Source of the DNA: Streptomyces sp. Mut1
GTDB lineage: Bacteria; Actinomycetota; Actinomycetes; Streptomycetales; Streptomycetaceae
Assembly: GCF_030719295.1 (NCBI RefSeq)
Contig: NZ_CP120997.1
Coordinates: 7,574,001-7,638,000, forward strand
Length of the DNA: 64,000 nt
Reading direction: 5' to 3'
The position numbers and the translations under genes were made by a program. Shown here one piece after another: positions 18,601 through 28,300 of this stretch (positions are counted from its first letter, which is position 1; each line of letters opens with the position of its first letter). The notes beneath the pieces were generated by a model that was not told where the DNA came from, searched no databases, and worked only from the letters and a program-made list of their open reading frames with translations.

Positions 18601-21600
18601 GGCACCGCCGAGCCGGGCGAGCAACTCCTCGTGGCGCACCGGAACTCCGGCGACGACGAGTTCGGCCACCGACAGACACAGCTGCCGCAGACCCGTGTCC
18701 TGCGGGGCGTCCAGCGCCACGGCCACGTGCTCCCGGTCGCCGAGCACCCGCCTGATCCAGCCGGTGCACAGCCTCCGCGGCCCGTGCTCCACGAAGACCC
18801 GGACCCCGTCGGCCCAGGCCTGCTCGATCATGGCCGCGAAGTCGATCGTGCCCATGCCCTGCGCGGTGATCGCATCGGCCGCCCGTTCGGTCGTCGGCCG
18901 GTAGGACCGCCCGGTTGCTCCGCTGTAGAACCGCACACCGGGCACGTCCACCGTGGGACGGTGATGGACCGCGCGCCACACCTCCCTGACCTCCGCCAGC
19001 TCCGGTGCGTGGGCCGCGATGTCGTAGTCCAGCTCGATGGCGAGGCCGGCACCCAGCCGGGCCACGACTCCCGCACACGCCCGGGACTCGCCGCCGATGA
19101 CGCAGATCCCGGGAGCGTTCACCGCCATCAGATGCACGGCGGCCTCCTCGGCGAGCGCCGCACGGACCACGTCCAGCGGGGCACCGACCAGGTAACTCGC
19201 CCACTTGGAACCCCGGACGCCCCGCCGCTGCCAGTGCCGTCGCACCGCCCGGAGCTCGCCGCTGAGCTCGGTGGTGAACAGGCCGCTCTCCCGCGTGGCC
19301 TCGTACAGCCCCTTCGCGTCCGGCCACGCCCCCAGCGCGACCAGCGCGGCCGACTCGCCCGAGGAGTAGCCGATCGCGGCATCCGGCCGCAGCCCGAGCA
19401 CCTCGCGACTGAACACCGTGTGGCACACCGCCAGTTCCGCGGCGGTCCAGATCTGCTGGAGCACCCCCTGTCGCACCCCGGACCGCAACCGCGTACCCCG
19501 TACCCCGTGTCGGTCGCGGACGGTCTCGGCCAGCGACGGCAGGGCGAGCATCAGCTCATGGCCCATGCCCTCGTAGGCGGCCGAGCCGTTGGTGTACACG
19601 AACGCGGTCCGCCCCTCGACCGGCGCGTCCCGGTACAGCACGTCGGCCGGCCGGGCCCCGCCCTCCGCCAGCCAGCGGCGGGCGGCTTCCCTGCGGTGCG
19701 CGGGCACGGTGTCCCCGTCGGCCACGAGGGCCAGCCGGGCCGGGCCCGCGCCGGACTCCACCCCGGCATCCAGCGCGGCCAGTACCTCCCGGCGGTCCGC
19801 CCCGGAGAAGACGTGCAGGCTCGGAGCAGGACCGCGCAGCCACGGCCGGGCGTCCCCGGCGCGCAGCCGTACGCTCACGGCCGGTCCCTCCAGCGGCGCC
19901 ACCGCGACCCGCGCGGTCCGGGGAACGGCCCCGGTGTCGGCCGGCTCACCCGGGCGGGGGACCGCGCGGTGCTGGAGGGCGAGCGCGGCGACTGCCACGG
20001 AGACCAGCCCGGACGCCGCATGAGCACGCCCGAAGGCCGCCGCCGGGTCGAACGCCACGTCGGGGCCGTCGCCGATGACCACGTCCGGCGCGTCGGCGCA
20101 TTCCTCGTCCAGCAGGGCGACGACGGTGTCACCGTCCCCGCGCGCGGCGTCCAGCAGCTTCAGGACGAGGACGACCGCCGCGTCCCCCGGCACGTCCTCG
20201 TGCCCCAACTCCCGCAGGGCGGCCCGGTGGACCGCCTGGCAGCACTGGTCGGCGGCACCGACGAGCGCGGCGTCGGCCTCGCCCGCACGCAGGGCCCTGG
20301 CCGCGAGCTCCAGCGCGACCGTCCCGGAGGCCTCCTCGGCGGACACCGTGAACCCCGGCCCGCCGAGGTCGAGTTGGGTGCTGATGCGGTTGGCTGCGAG
20401 ATTCGGCATGCTGCCCACCACGCCCTCCGCCGTCATCGGCGGAGCAAACGCGTCCCGGGCGGCGTCCGCCGGTACGCGGGCGCTCGGTCCCGCCTCCTCC
20501 AGCCAGTGCGGCACCCGCCAGCGGGCACCGGCCCGAGCCACCTCCGGGTCCACCCCCGTCCCGATGACGACCATGGTCCGCTCGCGGGGCAGCCGCACCG
20601 ACCGCACCGCCTCCCGGGCGGCCTCCAGCACCAGGAGCTGATGGCGTACGGTCCGCTCCAGACCCAGCGGAGGGAAGCACAGATCCGTCAGCCCCACGGC
20701 GAACTCCGCGGCAGGACCACGCCGTTCACCGCCCAGCACCGCCCGGCGCAAGTCCTCCGCGGACTTCCCCTCGCCCACCCGGGCACCGATCGCGACGATC
20801 GCCACCGGGGCACGGCCGTCCGCCCTCCCGGCCGCCGCCCCAGAAGTCGCAGCCGAATCCGGGTAGGAATCCTGGCGGGACTCCTGAGCGCGGCCGGTCC
20901 GCCCCGAGCCCCGCGCCGGCCGGGGCACGGCCGGCCGTGACACGTCGTCGGGAAGGTCCACGATCAGGTGGGCGTTCGTGCCGCCGAACCCGAAGGCACT
21001 GACCGCCGCCCTGCGCGGCCCCGTCCACTCCTCCGGCGCCGAGAGTACCCGCAAGGGCGTACCCGCCAGCGCGTCGAGCGGCCGTCGCACCCCGAGCGTC
21101 GCCGGACGCACCCCGGCCCGCAGCGCCCCGAGCACCTTGAGCAGCCCGGCCGCACCGGCCGACGCCAGCAGATGCCCGACATTGGACTTCACCGAGCCGA
21201 CGGGCACGTCATCCGCCGCACCGAAGACCCGGGCCATGCCACGCGCCTCCACCGCGTCCCCGACCGGCGTCCCCGTCGCATGGCACTCGACCAGCGAAAC
21301 CGACTCGGGGGCGACGCCCGCCATGTCGTACGCCAGGCGCATGGCCCGGACCTGGCCCTCCTCGGACGGGCTGATCAGCCCGGATCCGCGTCCGTCGTTG
21401 GAGAGCCCCACGCCCCGGATCACACCGAGCACGGAGACACCCGAGGCCCTGGCGTCGGACAGCCGCATCAGGGCGACGAACCCGGCGCCCTCGCCGTGCA
21501 CCAGCCCGTCCGCGTCCTGGTGGAACGGGCGACTGCGCCCGGTACGGCTGGTCGCGGACAGCCCGCAGAACCCCACATGCAGGTAGAGCGGATCGGGCCG

Positions 21601-22275
21601 GCTGACCGCACCCGCCACCATCAGATCTGCCGTGCCGTCATGCAGCCGGTCGCACGCCAGCTTGACCGCGTACAACGAGGACGCACAGGCGGCGTCGAGG
21701 GACCACGCCCCCGCGCCGAGCCCGAGCGCGCGGGCCGCGAACACGGCGGGCAGCCCGGAGGAGAAGCGGTTGCGGGCGTCGGGACGTGGGCGGCGCGCAC
21801 CCGCCAGCAGGGCGTCGCGCAGCGGCGGTCGCTGCGCGGAGAGCCAGACGTGTTCGGCGAAGGCGGCCCCGGTCTGCGTCGGGTACGACAGATTGCCCAG
21901 CACCAGCCCGCCGCGCGGCAGCGGACCCACCCGGCCCGCCTCGGCGAGCGCCTGCCGCACCCCGTACAGGACCCAGTGGAACAGCGGATCCAGTGAGGAG
22001 ATCCGCTCCGGGGCGACGCGGAAACCGCCCGGATCGAAGACGGAACCGAACCCCTCGACATAGCCGCCGACCTCGCTCCAGGTGCGGTCGAGGTGGTCGT
22101 CCACCGAGCCCATCACCCAGCGGCGCGGGACCCGCCACCGCCCCGCCGGGGCGGCTGACAGGCTGCTGCGGCCCGCGGCGATGTTCTCCCAGAACGTGTC
22201 CGGGTCGAGCGCACCGGGCAGCACACAGCCCCGGCCGACGACGGCGATCGGTTCGAAATCCATACGGGCGCTCAC
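15628..22275 (-). CDS. PUFA-synthase-like megasynthase, KS-CLF-AT-DH-DH (PfaC/Pfa3 type)
   Basis: 2215 residues from GTG 22275, 48 bases after the previous gene. Domains in order: an active ketosynthase (Cys198 in DAACASS, His332, His368); a second KS copy whose Cys position is Glu (SAEEASG, about 645-652), the mark of a chain-length factor; an acyltransferase (GYSSGES, Ser971; His1089); a Pro/Ala linker (1225-1400); then two FabA-like double-hotdog dehydratases. DH1 has HFKNDPCMPG (His1693) with Gln1707 where FabA has its acid. DH2 has HFFQDPVQPG (His2105) with Glu2119. A TMPFAVLMETALQP pseudo-half lies between them. These enzymes extend chains and make or isomerise double bonds. Unlike myxobacterial Pfa3, there is no C-terminal AGPAT and no third DH pair. 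The overall class is confident; the product is not predictable. Confidence 0.9.
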   Translation of the reverse strand: MSARMDFEPIAVVGRGCVLPGALDPDTFWENIAAGRSSLSAAPAGRWRVPRRWVMGSVDDHLDRTWSEVGGYVEGFGSVFDPGGFRVAPERISSLDPLFHWVLYGVRQALAEAGRVGPLPRGGLVLGNLSYPTQTGAAFAEHVWLSAQRPPLRDALLAGARRPRPDARNRFSSGLPAVFAARALGLGAGAWSLDAACASSLYAVKLACDRLHDGTADLMVAGAVSRPDPLYLHVGFCGLSATSRTGRSRPFHQDADGLVHGEGAGFVALMRLSDARASGVSVLGVIRGVGLSNDGRGSGLISPSEEGQVRAMRLAYDMAGVAPESVSLVECHATGTPVGDAVEARGMARVFGAADDVPVGSVKSNVGHLLASAGAAGLLKVLGALRAGVRPATLGVRRPLDALAGTPLRVLSAPEEWTGPRRAAVSAFGFGGTNAHLIVDLPDDVSRPAVPRPARGSGRTGRAQESRQDSYPDSAATSGAAAGRADGRAPVAIVAIGARVGEGKSAEDLRRAVLGGERRGPAAEFAVGLTDLCFPPLGLERTVRHQLLVLEAAREAVRSVRLPRERTMVVIGTGVDPEVARAGARWRVPHWLEEAGPSARVPADAARDAFAPPMTAEGVVGSMPNLAANRISTQLDLGGPGFTVSAEEASGTVALELAARALRAGEADAALVGAADQCCQAVHRAALRELGHEDVPGDAAVVLVLKLLDAARGDGDTVVALLDEECADAPDVVIGDGPDVAFDPAAAFGRAHAASGLVSVAVAALALQHRAVPRPGEPADTGAVPRTARVAVAPLEGPAVSVRLRAGDARPWLRGPAPSLHVFSGADRREVLAALDAGVESGAGPARLALVADGDTVPAHRREAARRWLAEGGARPADVLYRDAPVEGRTAFVYTNGSAAYEGMGHELMLALPSLAETVRDRHGVRGTRLRSGVRQGVLQQIWTAAELAVCHTVFSREVLGLRPDAAIGYSSGESAALVALGAWPDAKGLYEATRESGLFTTELSGELRAVRRHWQRRGVRGSKWASYLVGAPLDVVRAALAEEAAVHLMAVNAPGICVIGGESRACAGVVARLGAGLAIELDYDIAAHAPELAEVREVWRAVHHRPTVDVPGVRFYSGATGRSYRPTTERAADAITAQGMGTIDFAAMIEQAWADGVRVFVEHGPRRLCTGWIRRVLGDREHVAVALDAPQDTGLRQLCLSVAELVVAGVPVRHEELLARLGGASTGLPDPGPTVTVPVVPSPSLPHLEPAVTTLPRAPELAPVPDHGSPAAPAPRVSESPATLPAASPAAVPVPEGARAAVVRLGLRAAELHREVMACHTGTHQRFLRMSALTVTALASAGTRAPAPGPVQSPGLAAPRPAGRLASPAPVRPKPAPVPGAPASPLPASPPSPEPKPGPKFDRAQLEYLAAHEISALFGPRFAEQDGYAVQTRMPGPPMLFADRVTGIDAVPAALAMPGPVRTDGRIWTETDIRSDSWYLDSTGRMPSGLLIEAGQADLLLLSWLGADLLNRGERAYRLLGCEVTFHGPPPGAGDTLSFEIHIDGHAEAEGVRLAFFHYDCYVDGELRLSVREGQAGFFTPAELSGSGGIRWDPAECPPDGSLPLDPPAVPCERTRFGTERLRALAEGRPADCFGPGWEATAAHIRSPHLDGGRLRLLDEVSAFDPAGGPWGRGYLRAETALAPEDWFFAGHFKNDPCMPGTLMFQGGLQAMAFYLTAMGYTVDRDGWRFEPVDGRPYRTKCRGQATPGNRRVVYEVFVRGVSAGPVPTLHADVLGSVDGAKAFLGRGMSLRLVPDWPLSQWRLTGPGAVQTDAAPVPLPRLGGLVGHREDGPVATAGDGFPFDYPSLLACAWGRPSEAFGTMYERFDGPRGVARLPGPPYHFMSRIVSVDGAQGGMREGSCVVAEYDVPDRAWFFEQSGGRTMPFAVLMETALQPCGWLASYVGSALTTDVDLLFRNLDGTGTVTGEVTPAARTVRTRAELTRVSRSGDLIIESFRVSCSADGVPVFALETVFGYFPRSAFEDQQGLAASADDRNRLAEPCDRTVDLTSRPDRYCGGELRLPGPMLLMLDRITGYWPQGGCAGLGRLRSEKDVRPDAWFFRAHFFQDPVQPGSLGIEAMCQLLQFHLLDGGAAAGVPRPRFEPVLPDRETAWTYRGQITPAHRLIRVDMDIVESGTDERGPYAVADASLWGDDTCIYRVRGLGMRVVSEPDRG

Positions 22276-22323
22276 TTCGAGGACAGGGCGGGAAACCGGC
22301 AGGGCGTGGGTCCGACGGCGGTG

Positions 22324-25300
22324 TCAGGAAGGACGGCGGACGAGTTCGACACCGATCAGCTCCAGCAGGACGGACCCGTCGGCATCGACCAGTGCCGCGT
22401 CGCAGCGCGCCCCCGTGGTGTGCGCCTTGCGCCCGCGGACCACACACCGCACGGCGCCGTCCACCGGACCGCGCCGGTGCACCCTGCACTCGGCGACGGC
22501 CATCGGCAGCGTCCCCGCCCCGAGCACCGCCTCCGCCCAGAGCAGGGCGAGTTGCAGGGCGCCGTCCGCGGCAGCGGCGTCGAGCGGCCAGTGCGCGCCC
22601 GCCCACTCCAGGCCGCGCACGCCCACCACGGTCGCCTCGGCCCCGTCGTCCGACACGCCGCTCACCTTTCGCAGCGCGTGGAACCGGGGCCCGTGGAACA
22701 GGGCCGTCCCCGCGTACGGGGAGGACGCGTCGAGCGGCTTCAGACCCTCGGGGGTCTCCCACGGGTCCGCAACCGGGCTGTCGGCCCAGGTGTCCAGCAC
22801 CGCACGGTAGAACGCCAGACCGTCCTCGCCCCGCAGCTCAGCCTCCAGCCCCGAGGGCGCACCGGGCGCGCCCGTGCTGCCGAGCAGGGAGAGCAGGTGG
22901 CCCGTACCCGCGAGATCCGGCAGGGGGCACGTCCTGTACACCCGCAGGTCCCGCAAGGCGAACGGTCCGGCCGGCAGCCATGAAGCGGCCGCGCCGGCGA
23001 ACCAGTTCAGGGCCATCGCCACGGGCAGCACGGGGACGTCGGCGGGCGCGTGGTCGGCCAGTTGCGGCAGCGAGTCGGAGCGGACCAGCAGTTGCGCCCC
23101 GGAAGGACCGGCGGCCGGCGCCAGGGCGGCCGGGTCGTCCCCGGCCACCAGGACGACGCGGGCCTCCCCGGGAGCGGTGCCCAACTCGGCGGTGAAGGCG
23201 GCGGCGCCCTGTTCCAGCGGGATGAGCGGAACCCCGGACCGGCCGAAGTGCGCCGCGAGGGACGGCGTCACCATGCCGCCCTGCCAGGGCCCCCAGGCCA
23301 CGCACCGCACCAGGCAGCCGGGGCGGCGGGCCTGCTCGGCCGACGCGACCTGATGAAGGACCTCGTTGGCCATGGCGTAGTCGCTCTGCCCCGGGTTGCC
23401 GAACACGGCGGCCACCGAGGAGAACAGGCAGATCGTCTCCAGCGGATCGTCCGCCGTCGCCGCCAGCAGAGCCCGCAGACCGTCCACCTTGGTGGAGATC
23501 ACCAGCTCGGCCTGGTCGTCGCTCTTGTCGGCGATCCGCTTGTCCGCCAGCACACCCGCACCGTGCACGATGCCGGTGACCGGACCCCAGGTGTCCCGTA
23601 CCTCGCGAAGGGCGGCCGCGAGGGTGTCACCGTCGCGGGCATCCACCCGGACGTACCTGACCGGTGAGCCGGCCGCCTCCAGCGCCGCCAGCGTCGCGCG
23701 CACCTCGCGCGCCGCCAGGATCTCCCTGGCCCGCGCCGCGATCCGCGCGGGCGAGGAGGCCGCCGCGCCCGCACCGGCGCGTTCCGCGAGCAGGCGGGTG
23801 AGCGACGGCTCGTCGGACGCCGACTGGAGCCCCTCGGGTTCGGTGCCCGGGTCGGTTCGGCCCACCAGGACGATCCGCGGACGGTGGGTCCTGGCCAGGT
23901 CCAGCAGGGCGGCGGCGGTCACACCGCGCGCGCCGCCGGTGGCCACGATCACGGACGAGGAGGTGATCCGCCGGGCACCGTCGCCGGAGGACGTCACCGC
24001 GGAGGGCACCATCCGCAACAGGGCCCGGGTGCCGTCCGCGCGGAGGCCGACCTCCCTGTCGGCGCCGCCTTCGAGCAGTTCCCGTACGACCGCGTCGGCG
24101 ACGGTCTCGTCGTCCCGGCCGCCCCGCTCGCAGTCGACGATCCTGACCGAGCCGTCCGGCCACTCCTTCGCCGCGGTCCTGGCCAGACCGGCGACCCCGC
24201 CGAGCCAGGCACGGCCGGCGGCGCGGCCGCCGAGCCCGAAGTCGCCCCCGGTGTCCTGCACGGTCACGAACAGGGCGCCGCCTTCGGCCGCCCGCGCCGC
24301 CACCGTACGCGCCGCACGGAGCGCCGACCGGTGGACCTCTCCGGCCGCCTCCCGCGTGGCGGCCGCGGTCAGCCCGCCGAGATGGACGACGGCCCGTGCG
24401 TCCGGGGGCACCGTCGCCGCGAAGACGGCGTTCACGCCGTGCTCCGCGAGCTTGCGGGCGACCAGGCCGGTCAGCCCGCACCCGTCCGGGCCCTCACCGG
24501 TCACGACGACCGGACCGCCCAGCAGCCCCGCTGTCGCCAGGCCGGCGGCCGGTGACTCCACCATGCGCGGGACGAGCCTCGTCAGCGCGGCCTGCTCGCC
24601 GGACGCGGCGTGGAGTCCGGGAAACCCGGCACCCTCCGGAGCGGCGGTGCCGGCGGAAGACGCGGGTCCGGGGCCCGTGGCGAGCGCGTCGACGATCTCG
24701 CGCAGGGTGTGGAGCCGGCCGAGGTGCCCGAAGTCTCCGGCCGCGAGGTCACCCAGCTCACGGCGTACGGCCGACAGGATCTCGACCCGCTTGATGGAGT
24801 CGACTCCGAGGTCCGCCTCCAGCTCCATGTCCATGTCGAGCATGTCGGCCGGATAGCCGGTGAGCCGGGCCACCGCCGACAGGAGGAGTTCTTCCAGCTC
24901 CGACGGCGACAGGGACACGACACCATCACCGTCACCATCGACCGGAACCGGAACCGGAACCGGAACCGGAACCGGAGCCGGTACGGGTACGGGATCGGCG
25001 GGTGCCCGAGGTACGGGGTCGGCGGGTGCGGCCGGAGCGGGCACGGCCGCCGTGGTGCCGATCGCCCCCGTGACCGGCGTCCGCGGCGGTGACGAGGGGA
25101 GGGAGAGCGGCAGCGGTCCCGGGGGAACGGGTGCGGTGAGTGTGTCCGTGTCCCCGACGGAAGGCATTCCAAGCATCGCGGCCAGGCTCGCCTCGGTCAT
25201 CCGGAGAAAGGCCATGTGACTGTCCGCCAGCATGCGTTGGCAGGCCGCGTGGGCCTCGGCCGTCTGCCGGTGTACCTGGTCGACCGCCGCGTACAGGCCG

Positions 25301-28300
25301 GCACTGTGCGGGATGGCCTCGGGCGCGCGCGTGGGTGCGGGTACGGGCGCCGCCGGCTGGGCGTGAACGGGAGCGGACGCGGGGGCGTACGCGGGCATGG
25401 GGGCCGCCTCGGTGTCGGACTCGGATACGTGCGCGGGCTCCGGCCGGTGTTCCGGTTCGCCCTCCGGCCCGGGGGCCGGCTCGGCGGCCGCGTGGCAGTT
25501 GGCTCCGCTGATCTTCACGGTCATTCGGGGCGCGCGCTCCTTCGCAGAGGTTTCGGGCGAGTCGTAAGGGGCCCAGAGAGTGCCGAGGTCGAGGGGGACA
25601 CCGAGCACGGCGAGTTCACCGAGCGCGGTGTGCAGGCTGGTGACCCCGTTGCGGCCCGGCCGGTCCAGGGAGACGGCCGCGTGCCGGCGGTCACCGAGAA
25701 TCTGTCCCACCAGGACGGTCAGCGCGTTCCCCGCGCCGATCTCGACGAAGGTCCGCACGCCGCTCGCGTACATCGCCCCGATCTGGTCCTGGAACAGCAC
25801 AGGCGAGGCGAGGTGACCGGTGATCCGGCGGCGCACTTCCTCGGGGGCCGAGGGGTACGGCGCCGCGTCGGCGTTGCCGTAGACCTCGATCCCGGGCCCC
25901 GTGAGCGGCACAGTGCGCAGATACGCGGAGAGCGGCTCGGCGGCCGGTGCGACCAGCGGGCTGTGGAAGGCGTTCGACGCGGCCAGCCGCCGGGTCACCA
26001 CCCCCTCGTCGGCGAACGCCGTCTCGGCGCGCCCGACAGCCTCCGCGGACCCCGAAAGCACCACCTGGCGGGGGGCGTTGTGATTGGCCGGCCAGAGATC
26101 ACCGAATCCGCCCCCGGCCAGCACCTCCGCGACCTGCTCCCGGTCGGCCGCCACGGCCAGCATCGCACCCGGCACACCCGCCGCGTCCCGCATCAGCTCA
26201 CCACGGCGACGGGCGAGCCCCACCAACGACTCGGCGTCCAGCACACCCGCGCAGTGCAGCGCCACCAGCTCACCGAAGCTGTGCCCCGCCACGCAGTCCG
26301 GACGCAACCCCAGCTCCCGCACCACCTCCAGCACCGCCAGCGCGTGCACCGCGAGCGCGGGCTGCGCCCACTCGGTGGCGTCCAGCAGCGCCCGCCGGGC
26401 CGCCCGTTCCTCCTCGGTGAAGGCGGGCGGCGGGAACACGGCCCGGTGCAGGGGCCGCCCCTCGAAGCGGGTGCCGCCCAGCCGGTCCCACACGGCCTGG
26501 GCGGCGGGCGCCAGCATCGCGAGGTCGGCGCCCATCCCGACGTACTGGGAGCCCTGTCCGGGAAACAGGAAGCCGATGCGGCCGGGCTCGGGCTCCCCGT
26601 ACGCGTACCGGATTCCGGACGGTGTGGAGAACGCCGTGCCGGGCCGCTGTCCGATCAGCGCGAGCGCCTGCCCGTACTTCTCCCTCAGGTCCTCACCGTC
26701 GTCGGCGACGATCGCCAGGCGCACCCGGTCGGTGGGGGAGAAGGCGGTGTGGCTCTCCCGCGCCCGCGCGGCGAGCGGACGGCCGTCGTCCGGACCCGGG
26801 AGCGCCAGGTCCGCCGGGGACGCGCCGCTGAACAGGACCAGTTCGCCCGGCGCCGTCCGGTGGCGCAGGGCCACGCGGCCCGGGGCGCCCGAGGGTTCGT
26901 ACTCCTCCAGCGTGACGTGGAAGTTGCTTCCGCCGAAGCCGAAACTCGACACCGAGGCCCGGCGTGGATGCCCGGCGGGCCGCACCCAGGGGCGCGTCTC
27001 GGTGTTCACGTAGAACGGGCCGTCCGGAGCGGCGGCCGCCGGGTTGGGCCGCTCGACCTTCACGGTCGGCGGCAACACCTTGTGGTGCAGGGCCATGACG
27101 GCCTTGAGCAGCCCCGCCGCGCCCGCCGCACACTTGGTGTGGCCGATCTGCGACTTCACCGAACCGATCGCACACCAGGGGCCGTCCGTACGGCCCGACG
27201 CCCCGAACACCTCGCCCAGAGCGGCCAGTTCGGCGGTGTCCCCGGCCTTGGTGCCCGTCCCGTGCGCCTCGACCAGTTCCACGGTCTCCGGCCCGTACCC
27301 CGCGTCCTCGTAGGCGCGTCGCAGGGCCTTCGCCTGCCCGTCGGGCAGCGGGGCGTAGATCGCCGTGCTCCTGCCGTCGGACGAGGTGCCGATGCCCCGG
27401 ATCACCGCGTGGATCCGGTCGCCGTCCCGCTCCGCGTCCGCCAATCGCTTCAGCGCGTACATGACGACCGCCTCGCCGAGCATGGTGCCGTCCGCCGCGG
27501 CCGAGAACGGCCGGCAGTCACCGCTGGGCGACAGCGCGGGCGTCTTGGAGAAGCAGAGGAACATGCCGACGTCGTTCCCCGTGTCCACACCCCCGCTGAT
27601 CACCAGATCGGCCCGGCCGAGCGCCAGCTCACCGACCGCCGTGGACAGCGCCGCCAGGGAACTGGCACACGCGGCGTCGGTGGTGTGGTTGATGCCGTGC
27701 AGATCGAACCGGTTGGCGATCCGGCCGGCGACGACATTGCCCAGCAGGCCGGGAAAGGTCGACTCCCGCCACGGAGCGAATCGCGCCGAGATGCGGTCGC
27801 ACACGGCCTGCGCCTCCGCCTCCCCGAGACCGCTCTCCCGCAGCGCGGCGAGCCACACCGGGCGATGGGTGCGCCCGTACATGTGGGGGAGGAGTTCCAG
27901 GGCGGCCGCGCCGAGGACGACACCGGTCCGCTCCCGGTCCACCCGGTCCCGGCCCCCGGCGTCCGCCAGCACCTGGTCGGCGACCATCAGAGCGAGGAGC
28001 TGCGACGTGTCCGTCGACGACAGACCGGTGGGGGGCACCCCGTACGCCATCGGGTCGAAGTCCACCTCCGGCAGGAACGCGCCCCGGCGGGCGTACGTCT
28101 TGTCGGGCGCGGCCGGGTCCGGATCGTAGTGGTCCTCCACCCGCCAGCGGGACGCGGGCACTTCGGTGATCAGGTCCCTCCCGCCGCACACGATCCGCCA
28201 GTAACCGGCCGCGTCCGTCGCGCCGGGCACCAGAGCGCCCACCCCGACCACGGCGACGGGGTTGCGGCCGGACGGGGCGGCGTCCACGGCATCTCCTGGA

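Noticed and set aside
18301..20940. An 879-codon plus-strand frame opposite the PfaC-like gene
   Set aside because: Antisense shadow of the CLF and AT coding sequence.
24941..24979. Hexanucleotide repeats as a CRISPR or iteron array
   Set aside because: Units are six bases with no spacers and they encode an in-frame Pro-Val linker. No CRISPR array or cas gene was seen in the window.
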